Shown piece by piece: positions 50,201 to 59,200 of a DNA stretch of 64,000 nt; position 1 is the first letter of the stretch, and each line of letters opens with the position of its first letter. The position numbers and the translations under genes are program-made. The notes under the pieces were generated by a model. That model saw only the letters and a list, made by a program, of their open reading frames with translations, did not search any database and was not told the DNA's origin. The stretch lies in assembly GCA_013399015.1 (NCBI GenBank), contig VWZX01007386.1:575342-639341 (forward strand), given 5' to 3'. The DNA comes from Galbula dea (Eukaryota; Chordata; Aves; Piciformes; Galbulidae).

Positions 50201-50342
50201 AGTGGAAGACAATATTGACCCGGGTCAGAAGCTCCTCCTCATCTTCAGCACTGATGGCCAGCTTGGGTTGAGTGAGTTCAGCATTAATAGGCTTAATCTT
50301 CTCATGGAAATTAGGGCAATCTTCTCGGACCCTGTCAAAGAC
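26056..50342 (-). CDS. FAR2: fatty acyl-CoA reductase, FAR1/FAR2 family (coding exons 2-11; first coding exon outside the window)
   Basis: FAR enzymes reduce fatty acyl-CoA with NADPH to fatty alcohols for wax esters and ether lipids, and sit on the peroxisomal or ER membrane. Ten exons (50167-50342, 47309-47488, 41606-41783, 40380-40424, 35898-36016, 33131-33198, 30825-30996, 27822-27951, 26730-26857, 26056-26218) sum to 1359 nt, 452 residues plus stop. All junctions are GT-AG and phase-matched. With about 63 residues from a missing first exon this equals the vertebrate length of 515. Seen motifs are FHCAATVRF (NAD-binding fold), HISTAY, catalytic Y-X3-K (codons 41719-41717 and 41707-41705), IIRPSIVGASW, a sterile domain with FDVRQLHW, and two hydrophobic C-terminal segments. 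FAR2-like strings (WYTAVHRPK, RLTGRKPRM, DMAGIP) mix with FAR1-like ones (STFKRNPLEQAFR, IWRIFIARSQMARNIWYF). The family is certain; the paralog is a judgement. Confidence 0.93.
26219..26729 (-). other. FAR intron 10
   Basis: Short intron (511 bp) with consensus GT-AG ends. I see nothing else in it. Confidence 0.85.
26730..26857 (-). CDS. FAR2: FAR exon 10
   Basis: Acceptor TTTAAATCCCAG, donor GGAA|GTAAGT. It encodes YNFDVRQLHWSEYIESYCLG, KKYLLNEDMAGIP and the K of the following KLRNIRY. This is the C-terminal sterile-type domain. DMAGIP matches FAR2 rather than the SGLP of FAR1. Confidence 0.95.
26858..27821 (-). other. FAR intron 9
   Basis: 964 bp, consensus ends, no recognisable repeat or gene. 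Confidence 0.8.
27822..27951 (-). CDS. FAR2: FAR exon 9
   Basis: Acceptor TTGTTTCAG, donor AAAAAG|GTATGT. It encodes MMKIINRLHKSMMLLQYFS, W-D-W and MLMSHLNTEDKK, the region before the FDVRQLHW block. It starts by completing the arginine of GRKPR. Confidence 0.93.
27952..30824 (-). other. FAR intron 8
   Basis: 2.9 kb with consensus GT-AG ends. Short open frames at 28063-28314 and 28510-28839 have no family resemblance. No repeat is recognised. Confidence 0.75.
30825..30996 (-). CDS. FAR2: FAR exon 8
   Basis: Acceptor CTTCCCTTACAG, donor CCCAG|GTAAGA. It encodes EQYVMSTFKRNPLEQAFR, a polar loop, then VSHKAPAILYDLYMRLTGR. The last block is FAR2-like, while the opening block matches FAR1. Confidence 0.95.
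30997..33130 (-). other. FAR intron 7
   Basis: 2.1 kb. Contains the AT-rich tandem repeat at 32752-32825 and a possible old repeat relic around 31095-31195. No gene seen. Confidence 0.7.
32752..32825. repeat. AT-rich tandem repeat (AATATAGAATT-like unit)
   Basis: About 74 bp made of alternating AATATAGAATT and shorter ATATAGAAT units, including one inverted stretch (TTAATTATATTAATA). Likely polymorphic. Confidence 0.85.
33131..33198 (-). CDS. FAR2: FAR exon 7
   Basis: A short 68-nt exon with acceptor TCTTTTCCAG and donor ATGG|GTAAGG. It encodes PKNMLVFNCTTGGINPFFW and GEM. It is too short to show as a long frame but is recovered from flanking phases and the NCTTGG-NPF family block. Confidence 0.9.
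33199..35897 (-). other. FAR intron 6
   Basis: 2.7 kb of AT-rich sequence with consensus ends. No gene, RNA or clear repeat recognised. Confidence 0.75.
35898..36016 (-). CDS. FAR2: FAR exon 6
   Basis: Acceptor TTTGTCCCACAG, donor CACAG|GTGGGA. It encodes AGKGILRTVIANNEAVADM, IPVDVAINLTLAAGWYTAVH and the first bases of the next arginine. This is the end of the catalytic Rossmann domain. Confidence 0.94.
36017..40379 (-). other. FAR intron 5
   Basis: 4.4 kb. Small open frames (37641-37907, 38136-38375) have no domain or splice support. No recognisable repeat family. Confidence 0.7.
40380..40424 (-). CDS. FAR2: FAR exon 5 (45-nt micro-exon)
   Basis: Acceptor CTGTTTTGCAG, donor GCG|GTATGT. 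It encodes 15 residues, GWIDSFNGTSGIFIA, which match the GW-DN-NGPSG-FIA block between EPFP and AGKG in all FAR proteins. Phases are 0 on both sides, so it could be skipped without a frameshift. Confidence 0.9.
40425..41605 (-). other. FAR intron 4
   Basis: 1.2 kb with consensus ends. Short open frames on both strands (40738-41091 minus, 41378-41698 plus) are shadows or chance. Nothing else seen. Confidence 0.7.
41606..41783 (-). CDS. FAR2: FAR exon 4 (catalytic Y-X3-K)
   Basis: Acceptor TTTCCTGTAG, donor CCA|GTAAGC. It encodes WLDESIIQDITPKLL, the catalytic YTYTK, then NLNIAIIRPSIVGASWHEPF and P. The Y-X3-K pair is the proton-relay motif of extended short-chain dehydrogenases. The frame running on past the donor is intronic. 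Confidence 0.95.
41784..47308 (-). other. FAR intron 3
   Basis: 5.5 kb, the longest complete intron in the window. It contains a polypyrimidine block near 44408-44470 (plus strand) and the old L3/CR1-like LINE at 45200-46155. No coding exon seen. Confidence 0.75.
45200..46155 (+). mobile_element. ancient L3/CR1-like LINE 3' portion
   Basis: It shows, in order, the hallmarks of amniote L3/CR1 tails: GTAAATAAAGGCAAGGTAAT then CATTTAGGGAAAA, an ACTAGCAGTTGCAGCTCAG stretch, GACCACACCTTGAGTACT, CATATGAGGAGACAATAAAAA then CTGGGAGTCTTCAG, AACTAGCTGCCACAGGGGG, and finally GATATTGGGCCAGGCAGCCC with a CATTTCTTATG end. Heavily mutated, with no intact frame. The plus orientation is opposite to the host FAR gene. 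Confidence 0.75.
47309..47488 (-). CDS. FAR2: FAR exon 3
   Basis: Acceptor TTTGCCGTCTTTAG, donor GTAGA|GTAAGT. It encodes ALQLNAMGTQRLLELARQM, FIHISTAYANC and the IDEVIYPPP block. HISTAY carries the conserved active-site serine region. Confidence 0.95.
47489..50166 (-). other. FAR intron 2
   Basis: 2.7 kb, consensus acceptor and a GTACGT donor. No repeat or gene recognised. Confidence 0.75.
50167..50342 (-). CDS. FAR2: FAR exon 2 (first coding exon inside the window)
   Basis: It starts after GTGCTTCAAG in phase 0 and ends CTGAA|GTACGT, a weaker but usable donor. It encodes VFDRVREDCPNFHEKIKPI, INAELTQPKLAIS and VNIVFHCAATVRFDEPLK. The preceding exon with the TGATGFLG-type glycine motif is absent from the window. 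The acceptor's pyrimidine tract is poor (CAAACAGAG-type flank), so its exact start is slightly less sure than for the other exons. Confidence 0.93.
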
Positions 50343-50570
50343 CTTGAAGCACAAACAGAGAGAGATCAGGTACAGAATTAGGCTACTGAGATCACTTTGA
50401 TTACTGGGCAGTCTGATTACATCAATCAATGACAATGGCATGAAAGAGAACACCTGGTTCTTTCAGAGAGAGGACACGGGTGGGATGATAAAATAGTTAA
50501 TTCACTTGTTCCCCCTCATGAGAAAACCTCACAGGGGAAACAAAACAAAAATATAGGAGTTTATGAAGTA

Positions 50571-50880
50571 TAGAATCGTAGAATGGCTCAGGTTGGAAGG
50601 GACCTCAAAGATCATCTAGTTCCAACCCCCCCGCCATGGGCAGGGACGCCACATGCACTAGAGCAGGTCATCCAGGGCCACATCCAGCCTGGCCTTAAAC
50701 ACTGCCAGGGATGGGGCCTCCACAACCTCTCTGGGCAACCTGTTCCAGTGCCTCACCACCCTCTGGGTAAAGAACCCCCTTCTAATCTCCAGCCTATGAG
50801 TATATGAAGTTTTGAAAGCATCTGTTCTAAGGGGTTTGTATTGCTGGCCAGCATTATTGTATTTGAGCAACTTCAAGCAA
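50571..50880 (-). mobile_element. CR1 LINE 3' end with remnant of the RT C-terminus
   Basis: On the plus strand it begins with TAGAATCGTAGAATGGCTCA, the reverse complement of the CR1 3' end, then GGTTGGAAGGGACCTC. The minus strand keeps an open frame (50876-50658) with RGFFTQRVVRHWNRLPREVV, typical of the CR1 ORF2 C-terminus. It is the best preserved CR1 copy here and lies in the same orientation as the FAR gene. Confidence 0.92.
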
Positions 50881-51029
50881 ACTAATAGGAACAGTTAAGT
50901 CCAAAAAGATCCTCCCTTTTGGGGGCAGAGTGACAGCAAGAAGGGTAGAAAGTAGCAACAGAATAGAGAGGCCCTGTGATCTGAAGAGGAATAAACTTGT
51001 TTTGTAAAGACAGCCACACTTCAAAGGTG

Positions 51030-51220
51030 TGTCAGTTTACTGGCAGGAATGACTAAGTACTGGGACAGATTGCTGGTGGATGCTGTGGGTCACTGCATTT
51101 AAGAACTGTCTAGATAAGCTCTGGCAGGAAAGGCAGGGAATAGCTGAACCTGCCTTGGGGCAGGAGGATGGGCCAGCTGGCTTCTCAGCAGCTCTGTGGT
51201 TTTTGGGTGTTTCCTCTACT
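51030..51220 (+). mobile_element. older CR1 LINE 3'-end fragment
   Basis: The order of a GGGACAGATTGC stretch, GCATTTAAGAACTGTCTAGA, GGAATAGCTGAACCTGCC, GGGCAGGAGGATGGGCCAG and CAGCTCTGTGGTTTTT follows an older CR1 subfamily tail. Plus orientation, diverged. Confidence 0.65.
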
Positions 51221-51285
51221 CTGTAGCTTACTCACCAGTAATGCTGAATTTGTAACCTGCACACTATCAAGGCCTCTTGTTTTTC

Positions 51286-51380
51286 TAGAATCACAGAATT
51301 GCCAGAGTTGGAGGGGACCCATTAGGATCATCTAGTCCAACTCATGTTTAGGCACAGGACAACTCCACAGTCCCACCAGA
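51286..51380 (-). mobile_element. short CR1 LINE 3'-end fragment
   Basis: TAGAATCACAGAATTGCCAG followed by GTTGGAGGGGACC and GATCATCTAGTCCAACTC is the reverse complement of an avian CR1 terminus. It is truncated to about 95 bp. Confidence 0.85.
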
Positions 51381-53639
51381 GAACAGACTTCTAGACAGAG
51401 AAAACTAATCATGGACAAAGGTGTTGGTGGGAGCCAGCTGGACTGTAGAAACTCAACTCCCAGTGACTTCTGTTCAGGACTGGGTCCTAGCATCATTAAT
51501 GCTTGTAAAAAGCTTGTCTCCTAACAAGAAGATGCTAGATTGGCTGTCCAAATGTGCATCTTCTCATGAGAAACTGCACATGAGCAAACCCTGATAAGAC
51601 ATAAAATGGGAAGGTTTCTCAGTGAAACCCATGTAAGACCAAAGCTATCCTGTTAAGAGTTTCAGGAACAACTCTGAATTTGGTTGTTCTATTGCAAAGG
51701 GAGTGTAAAACTCCACCCATTGAGAGCTAGTTTATCCTTATTTTTCTTTGGTATAAATAATGCAAAGACAGAGAAACAATGAATCAGTCCTTTCTCCATT
51801 TCAGTCATGGCATATAAAAGGAAGAGTAGTATTTCTGCAGTGCCAGCCTTGCTCTAATTTGGAAAGTTATATTCTGCCTACATGCCATCTCCTCCTGGTA
51901 TTCCCACTGCAGCTAATATCCCCCTCAGTTTCTGTGCCTACTGCTAGGTATTGCCTACTACCCACATGCCACTCAACAGCTGTTTTTCACCCCCTACAAT
52001 GACTCACTGCATTTGTCTGAAGGATGAAGGCAATTTCTAAATGCAGGCTCACAAATCAGCATACTGCTTTGGAAACCTTCTGGATCTCAAGAACATTCAG
52101 TTCATTGTCACCATTAAATGAGATAACAGGGCAGCTGCTTAATCAAAGTCTGCTGCCTTTTTTATGGAATCTGAAGATTGTCTCAAAGTGATACATGAAT
52201 TGCCACAAAATTATAATGAAGAGAAAGGAAAGATGTTTGATTTCAGCTTGTCCAGTATTAATTAAACTGAGGCAAATCAGGAATAATGTATGCTGATTTT
52301 GGTGCCTTTTTATTCCAGGGGCAACACTGCTGCCTTGACCAAAACTGAATAAATGAACCCAATACCTGCTATTCTCAATTTGAGCTTCAAAATAGGGTGC
52401 AAATTCTGCACAGGCTGTGCTGCCCCTCCACAGAAGTGAGAAATTCACTCTGAAATTTGCTTAATTCTTCTTATTTTATCATCAGGCAATTCCCATGTAT
52501 AATTATAATACTCTAATCTCTGTGATTTCCATTTACATTGTCAAGCACTTATTATGAAAAAAAGAACATCTAGAGTTTCTCCCAACATTATATTTGAGTG
52601 TGTTTGATGGGCATCTCTGTCCCTATTCCTGTGCACTTAAGCTTTGACCTCCCTTCTCAAAGGACATCTGTAACTCTCTTTGTGTTCTCTGCTCTTGCCT
52701 TAAAGCACATAACAGTTCAGAAAGATTACTACCCATCAATCTCTCAATCAGAATTCTTTCCAGACCACAATGACAGAAAAACCTTAAAGAAAGGACAAAT
52801 TGCACATCTATGGAACAGTGGAGCTAAAAAATAAAGGATCCATTGAATAATGTAAAATGCCAAAGGCTTTGCTTCTTCCTCAGGAGACATTTTCAGTGAA
52901 GCAAATACAAACTAATGAAAAGTAGAGTGCCTAAGCCATGGTCTATTTTAAAAAGGAAAAATAAGTGTATTTCAAACAAGCCAAATTAGTCCTTCCTTTT
53001 TTGGACCTACCAGTCCTCACACCTACAAACCCAACTTACTCTAACAGTGTACCAGGAGAAACACAAGCAGGAGAGAAAGCAGATCTCCTGTTTGCTTGGG
53101 GACATTTTCTAACACTACTCCCTGTGCTCTCCCTTGATGTGAAGGGTACAACTTCCACAGTGCTGCATAAATGTGTCCCAGCAATGCAAGCTGTGGTGAA
53201 GGTGAGCTACTGCTCTTCATCACATTATCAGCAGAGCCTGTCATTTGCTGTAGCTCCTTTCTGCAACAAATTGTGTCTTCAGCAAGACCACTCACAGCTC
53301 TCCTTCTACCATACCAAGCCCAAACTCTTTGGTGACTGACCAAGCAAGCATCAACTTCTTAAATGTGGCCTAGGAAGGTAACCTTTTTAATTCCTGTGGT
53401 ACAAAACCTATGATCAACTCAGGCATCCAAATTACACTATTTTAACCAGATGTTGCCTGTCTTTTTTTCTAAGACCAGTAAAAATGGTCTTCTCTGGTGC
53501 ACAGGGTGGGGTCAAGTGTGTTTAATAGGCACTGGGATATTAGGCTTCTCTAGGAGGATTAGCAAAACATGGTAACTTACATTGTAGTATGCATATTTCA
53601 AGGCAGTACTGTATGAGAACATTTAGAATGGAGAAAAAT

Positions 53640-54035
53640 CAGAGAATTATCACAAAATGAATCTCACATATGAGGAACTACTGAGAAGATTAAGGTTGAG
53701 AGAGAGTTTCAACTAAAAAAAAGCTTTCATCCTTTCAGATCCAGAAATGGAAGGGACTGCTTAGCATAATACAGGTGAATATAAGCATGAATTGCATCTG
53801 TAAAGGGAATAGAATTTATTCTAAGCAAGACATAGGCCAAGGAATAAAAACATCATGGCAACAATTTCTTTAAAGAACAAGGTGTTCAGTGGATGTGTGG
53901 AATAATTCTAAACCCAGGGTGTTTGAAATCCTTCTTCTGAACAGAGCATTGCTGCATAAATGCTAGGGAACAGCCTATATATAGATACACAGAGTAACAC
54001 CCTGGAGCTTATGTCTATCCCTCTATGATTTCAAT
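53640..54035 (+). mobile_element. possible ancient CR1/L3-like LINE relic
   Basis: It opens with ACATATGAGGAACTACTGAG, similar to the conserved block about 400 bp from the CR1/L3 end, and closes with ATCCCTCTATGATTTC. The middle is poorly conserved, so identity is tentative. Confidence 0.4.
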
Positions 54036-54817
54036 AGCAGTATTATAAATGGATGAGTGACCACCACAAATTTAAACTACTGAAGGTACCAAATTCATGA
54101 ATTAGAAAAGAATCTGATCTTTGCAGTTTGATTCAGATGGAAGGGCTTATCCCAGGTATGTTTGCCACTGATAACATTCTCCAGTACAGTCTTGAAGGAT
54201 GGAAGGTACAGAACTACTTTTGGAATTGCCATTGTAGCAAATTTGAGAAGTAACTGGTCAGCTTCTTGACATAAAGTAATTGGCCTGCAATTCATTTTTA
54301 GCCCAGTATGTTAACAGCAATAAGCATTAAGATTGCTCAGTCAAGAAATGTGTGAAAATGCAGCTCAGGCAGCATTAATGGGGTAGATCTTTTTCCCCCC
54401 TTGTGCATTCTCTGCCTCCTTTCTTCAGAAAGTTGTTTTTAAGCATGGTTCTTCTCAAGAAGCATACTTAAAGTATAATCAGTCAGGAAGTATGCAGCAA
54501 AGTGCCCCTCATTAAAGGAAAACAAATGGCTTATGCTTCAATCTCAAGCTATTACCTTCCCCTGAGCAGAGCTAATGTAGTGGAAATACAGTACCCATGG
54601 CCAACATCTAGTAAACAAACCAACTAATTATTTAAAGATAAAGACTGCAGAAACAAAGAGATGAGACAGTAAATTTCAATATAGGTCAGCTAAGGCTAAT
54701 ATGTATAACCAGCTACTTAGGATGTGTTTTTAAATGGCCAATTTCTTTTTAGGGACTTGACAGACACAGAAAAGCACCAAGAACTGGTATGCAGACCAAG
54801 GTCATTGCTAAATCTTG

Positions 54818-55332
54818 TGTACTATATTGGGGGTGCAGAATTAAAGGTCATACCTGTGGGGAGGAGCAGACAGTTCAGGTGACCCTAAACTGACCAACAA
54901 GGTATTCCATTCCACATATGTCATATTTGGTATAAAGCTAAGAGATCATGAGGCTCAAGCTCTCTTCTTCAGTGGCCAGCATATGAGAAAGAGGACTCTG
55001 ACCATTCTGCCTTTGATCTCAGTTCATATTGCTCCTGAATCCAGCTCCTGAATCTAGTTTCTGCCTGCCTCTGAGTTCAGCCTTGGACTTGCCCAGTGCC
55101 TGCCTAGAGCATGAGTGATGATGGTGGTGTAACTGCCATCAGAGGGTTGGATTTGGTGTTGGGTTTATATATTTGCATGTATCTCATTTTATAATTAAAG
55201 CTGTTTCAGTTCTCTCTTCCAATCCATCAGTCTCTCTCCCTTATTCCCTTCTCTTCCCTTTGGGAAGGAAGAGAGGTTAATAGAGAGCCTCTGTCACTCT
55301 TTTAGCAGTCAGCCCAACCCTAACCTTTGACA
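54818..55332 (+). mobile_element. ERVL-like solo LTR (decayed)
   Basis: About 515 bp with LTR layout. Its GGTATTCCATTCCACATATG and TCATATTTGG-TATAAA (TATA box 54931-54936) match the promoter region of avian ERVL LTRs. A poly(A)-type ATTAAA at 55194-55199 precedes a T/C-rich downstream part, and the element closes near TTTGACA. No internal retroviral genes flank it. Exact ends are uncertain by some 20 bp. Confidence 0.65.
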
Positions 55333-56239
55333 CTTTTATAAACTGATTTTCTGGAGTGTCACTATTCCAAGCAAGCAAGGAATTAGAGAGTTAACAGTAA
55401 TCCTTCATTTCCATCCAAGGAGCTTAAGAATTTAAAACTCCTTTAAGAAGATATAACCATCTGTCCCAACAGTGTCCAGCTACTTACAGAGCAATGTGGC
55501 TCTGCAAGACCCACCCACTCTTACCAGAGACCAGCTTTAATTCATGTCAGTTTAGTCTGGCCAGTTCTCAGAAGAACCCATGGAAACCCTTCAGAAATAG
55601 TTGCAGAAGCCTCCTTGCAAGCCTGACAGCTGAATTCACAGCTTAGTCCTCTCTGAATCACATCCCTTTGCATGTTACACAAAATAGGGACCACCTTCTG
55701 TACTTGAAACCTCTTCTGACAGTGCTTGGAGCAGTTGGCTCTGCCCACAACAAATGTTCTTAAAATTCATCTCTTTCTGACACAGGTATAAAAAAAAAAT
55801 TGTAAGCAGTGCCCCTGAACTGTGTCAAATTATCCTGATGTAAGGAAAAGGCCCCTGAAGTTCATAGCAGCCTTTTGGCATCTGTACTCCATTTCCCAGT
55901 AGCTTGGGTCTCACCAAGCAGGAGGTGTAGCCTTGCTTCAGAGTAAAGACACCTTTTGTTAGGAGGGCTATTTAATGTCAGCTTGTGATAGTAACACTTC
56001 TCCCAGAAGCAGGTGTCACTCACTTCCCAGTACAAAGATCAGAGGATTGCTGCAGATGGCTCAGTTACAACCCAGGAGGATTTTCTCCCTGCCCTGCCAT
56101 TGCAGCTGTACCAGACTAGAAGGCTCTGACAGGGCTGATGGTAAGAGACAAGCCAGATGATGATTCATGCACCACACAAGACTCTTCCCCTTTAAGGTGG
56201 TAAAAGATAGGAATGAGTTTTGTTTGTAGGCAGGTAGGA

Positions 56240-56290
56240 GCTTATAGTTTTGGGGTTTTTCCCTTTTTTTTCCTTTCCTTTTTTTTTTAT
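56240..56290. repeat. T-rich low-complexity tract
   Basis: Runs of T interrupted by C and G on the plus strand; simple sequence only. Confidence 0.6.
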
Positions 56291-59200
56291 TAATGCTAGA
56301 GAAATCCAGGTATGTTAGCATGGAAGGAAACACATTTTAAAGAGGATCAGGAAAGCTGTATCAAGTGCCCTTAAGCCAGGCTCAGGTTTTAGCTCACTCT
56401 GGCATCTCTAGGAGACTGCTGAAGGCTAATCAACCATTATAAGCCCAATTTACCATCTCTGGCACTCCCATTAATTGTTTCAGCTAAAGCCATAATGTTA
56501 AAACTGTGATCAGAGGACAGTCTGTGACTCAAGACATCTTTCACACTGACATGCAGTCTTCATCTTACAAAACACCCCAAACCCTGTACCACCACTAACA
56601 GAAATGTTACTTTTCTCTGCAAGTTTATTTTTAGCTCATACTGCTTCCAGTGGAGACCATGGAGGAGAATTCACATAAGCTGAAATGGAATTCTTGTTCT
56701 CTGCATGCTCTGTGCTTGGCTTCTAGATCTAGACCACACCTATTGATTTTATGCTTCCCAGGTCATACAAGGCAGAAAAGTGAGCACTTGGGCTAATGAT
56801 GGGTTAGGTGTAACAAACCACTTGCCCATGTGTCACCAGAATGAGCAACGTTTCCAACCAGGTTGAACAACAAAATGTTGTTTGTACACAAAATTCTCCC
56901 CATCTGTCTGAGCAGGGATTACTGTTAATGAGCCTGTGTCCTTACCCCTAGCCCTGGAAGATTATAAATTACTTTAATGCTTTAATCTACCAGTGAAAAA
57001 CCTTGGCTGAAGGAGTGAAGAAACAAGCAGAACATACCACAACCAACTACCTTTACTGAAATGCACCTCTCATCCCATACAGTGGTTTCACAAATAAGAA
57101 ACACAAAATGTTCTGCAAATATTACTTGCATGAAGCTATACATCCAAACTATGTCAAATAGCTACATATTTGACTGAGGGAAGTACAACTCATCTCTACA
57201 TGAAGTCTCCACCTGTTCTGCCATATTTGGTACAGGCAGCCCAGCAATTTCCCAGATTCCCTGGGGAAAAAAATGCCAGTGCCTACTGCCCCAAATTATA
57301 TGGCCAATAAAGTTGGCATCTTTAGGGCATACAGCTTTCTGTAGACACTACTAAAGAGTGATAAGGTCTAAGTAGGAGTTCCTGATGGAGCACCAAGCCT
57401 CATGACTAGGTAATGCCTCTACTAGGAATGAGGAAAGGGATTACAACAATTCAAGAACAACAAGGCTGCAGGAGTACAAAACCAGAGTGTGAAAAATGTA
57501 GTTATTCTGGCACAGTGGAATGCAGACTGTGCACAAGGTAAGAAACTGCTTGTGCTTCATAGGAAATAGCTAGAAGAGTCAAGGCTAAAATGAAGTTATT
57601 TGTCGTAGTGAGTGTACCTGGTAAACATGATGACTATGATGACAGTATGAACTGGATACTGGGAGTTTTGGGGTGGAAAGTCTTCCAAAGTCACCTGTAC
57701 CCAGGCAACCATATGAGTAATACCATACAAAGTCAAGATTGACTAAGATTGCACTGGAGAAAAAAAAAAAAATCACTAAAGTTGGGTATGGATAAAGTAG
57801 AAACAGGATCAACTAGGGAAAAACTTACTGGGGATGGACTATTTATCTGAGAGGAGTTTGGATGGATAAAGAAAGGTGCAAGCATGGTGAAAAGACACAT
57901 GGAGAAACAGAAAACTGGGAGCTAAGATATAAAATCAGGTACAGAATAAATGAGAAGAGGATTTTTGGTCAGGAAGAATGCAGACACCTACTGATGGTGA
58001 TGAAGCTGACCTTTGAATCCAACCCCACAATGATGCTGGAGGGAGACCTGTTGGATAACCTGCTGAAGGATCCATCATGTCTTTGTCTGAAAGACTTCAG
58101 GGTGTGAGAGTGGAAAAAGGAAGGACAGACTAATAGTGGGAAGACAATGGAGATAGAATTGCAATTCCATAGCAGCTGGGTGTGATTCATAAGATTTAAG
58201 AATGATAATTAGTAGCATTAGATGTGTGTGTGCTTTCAAATAAATTACCATTTAATTGCTGTATTAGTCTTTAAGTAGTGTGTTGCTTAATTTAAAAAAA
58301 ATCATAGTCTCTTAATTCAGTTATTCCTAAAGCCTGCAGCCTGAAGGGGAGAGATTCATAAAGCAACACAGAACTACTGCCTTTGGCTCACCAGCCTGAT
58401 GACCAGCTCTACCTACTAATCAACAGGGGCAGCCTTCACCCCACCTCCAGATGGATGCTCAGACTCCCACTCAATCTCTTTTCTCCATCCTCCCACCAAA
58501 CAACACCTGAAATTAACAGGCTCCAAAGCACTTATGAAGGAATGAGAAAATACTGATTTTTGTGTTCTCTACTTTTCTCTGCTCCTGCATCTCACATCTG
58601 TATAGGAAAATGGCAAGCCCACTGGTATATTATGATCTTACAAAGTATTTGGAATTGCTTCATGATATCACCCCTGTCAGCCTCACTGAGCAATGACAGC
58701 ATGCATAGGTTTTCCCCACTGAACTCAGAACTGTGATGGAGGGACTCTCATAGTTTCTTGGTCCCCTGCCTTCCCCTGTGCTTTCCTTTTACAGTACTTT
58801 TCCTGGTATTGCAATATCACATTTTCTCCACCTCTTTGGGAACCCGAGTGCCACGTGCAGTTTGTGATCCCCTGAGCAGTATAGGGGGTGCCCAAGCAGG
58901 AAAGTGGAAGTACTGCTGGGCTGTAGCTGTGGAAAAATGACCTCTGAGGTGGCACATATCCTAAATGGTGAACTTGTGTCTTGGATCTTCCAGTAGTGTG
59001 TGGGCTAATGGCCAAATATCTCATGTACAGGTTCCTCTAACCTCAGAGGTATGCTCTTTTCAGATTCACTTTTGCAGCAAAAGTGTTTTTAACTCACTAG
59101 GTTAGTGGGGCTGTAAGGAAAGAACAATGAAAATCCTAGTGTATGGAATCTTCCTTACATTGAACATTTTAATGTAGCTCAGCCCTTTCAAATGAAAAGC

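Noticed and set aside
57862..58107. 81-codon plus-strand frame rich in Lys/Glu
   Set aside because: No acceptor/donor pair, no motif, and surrounded by non-coding intron.
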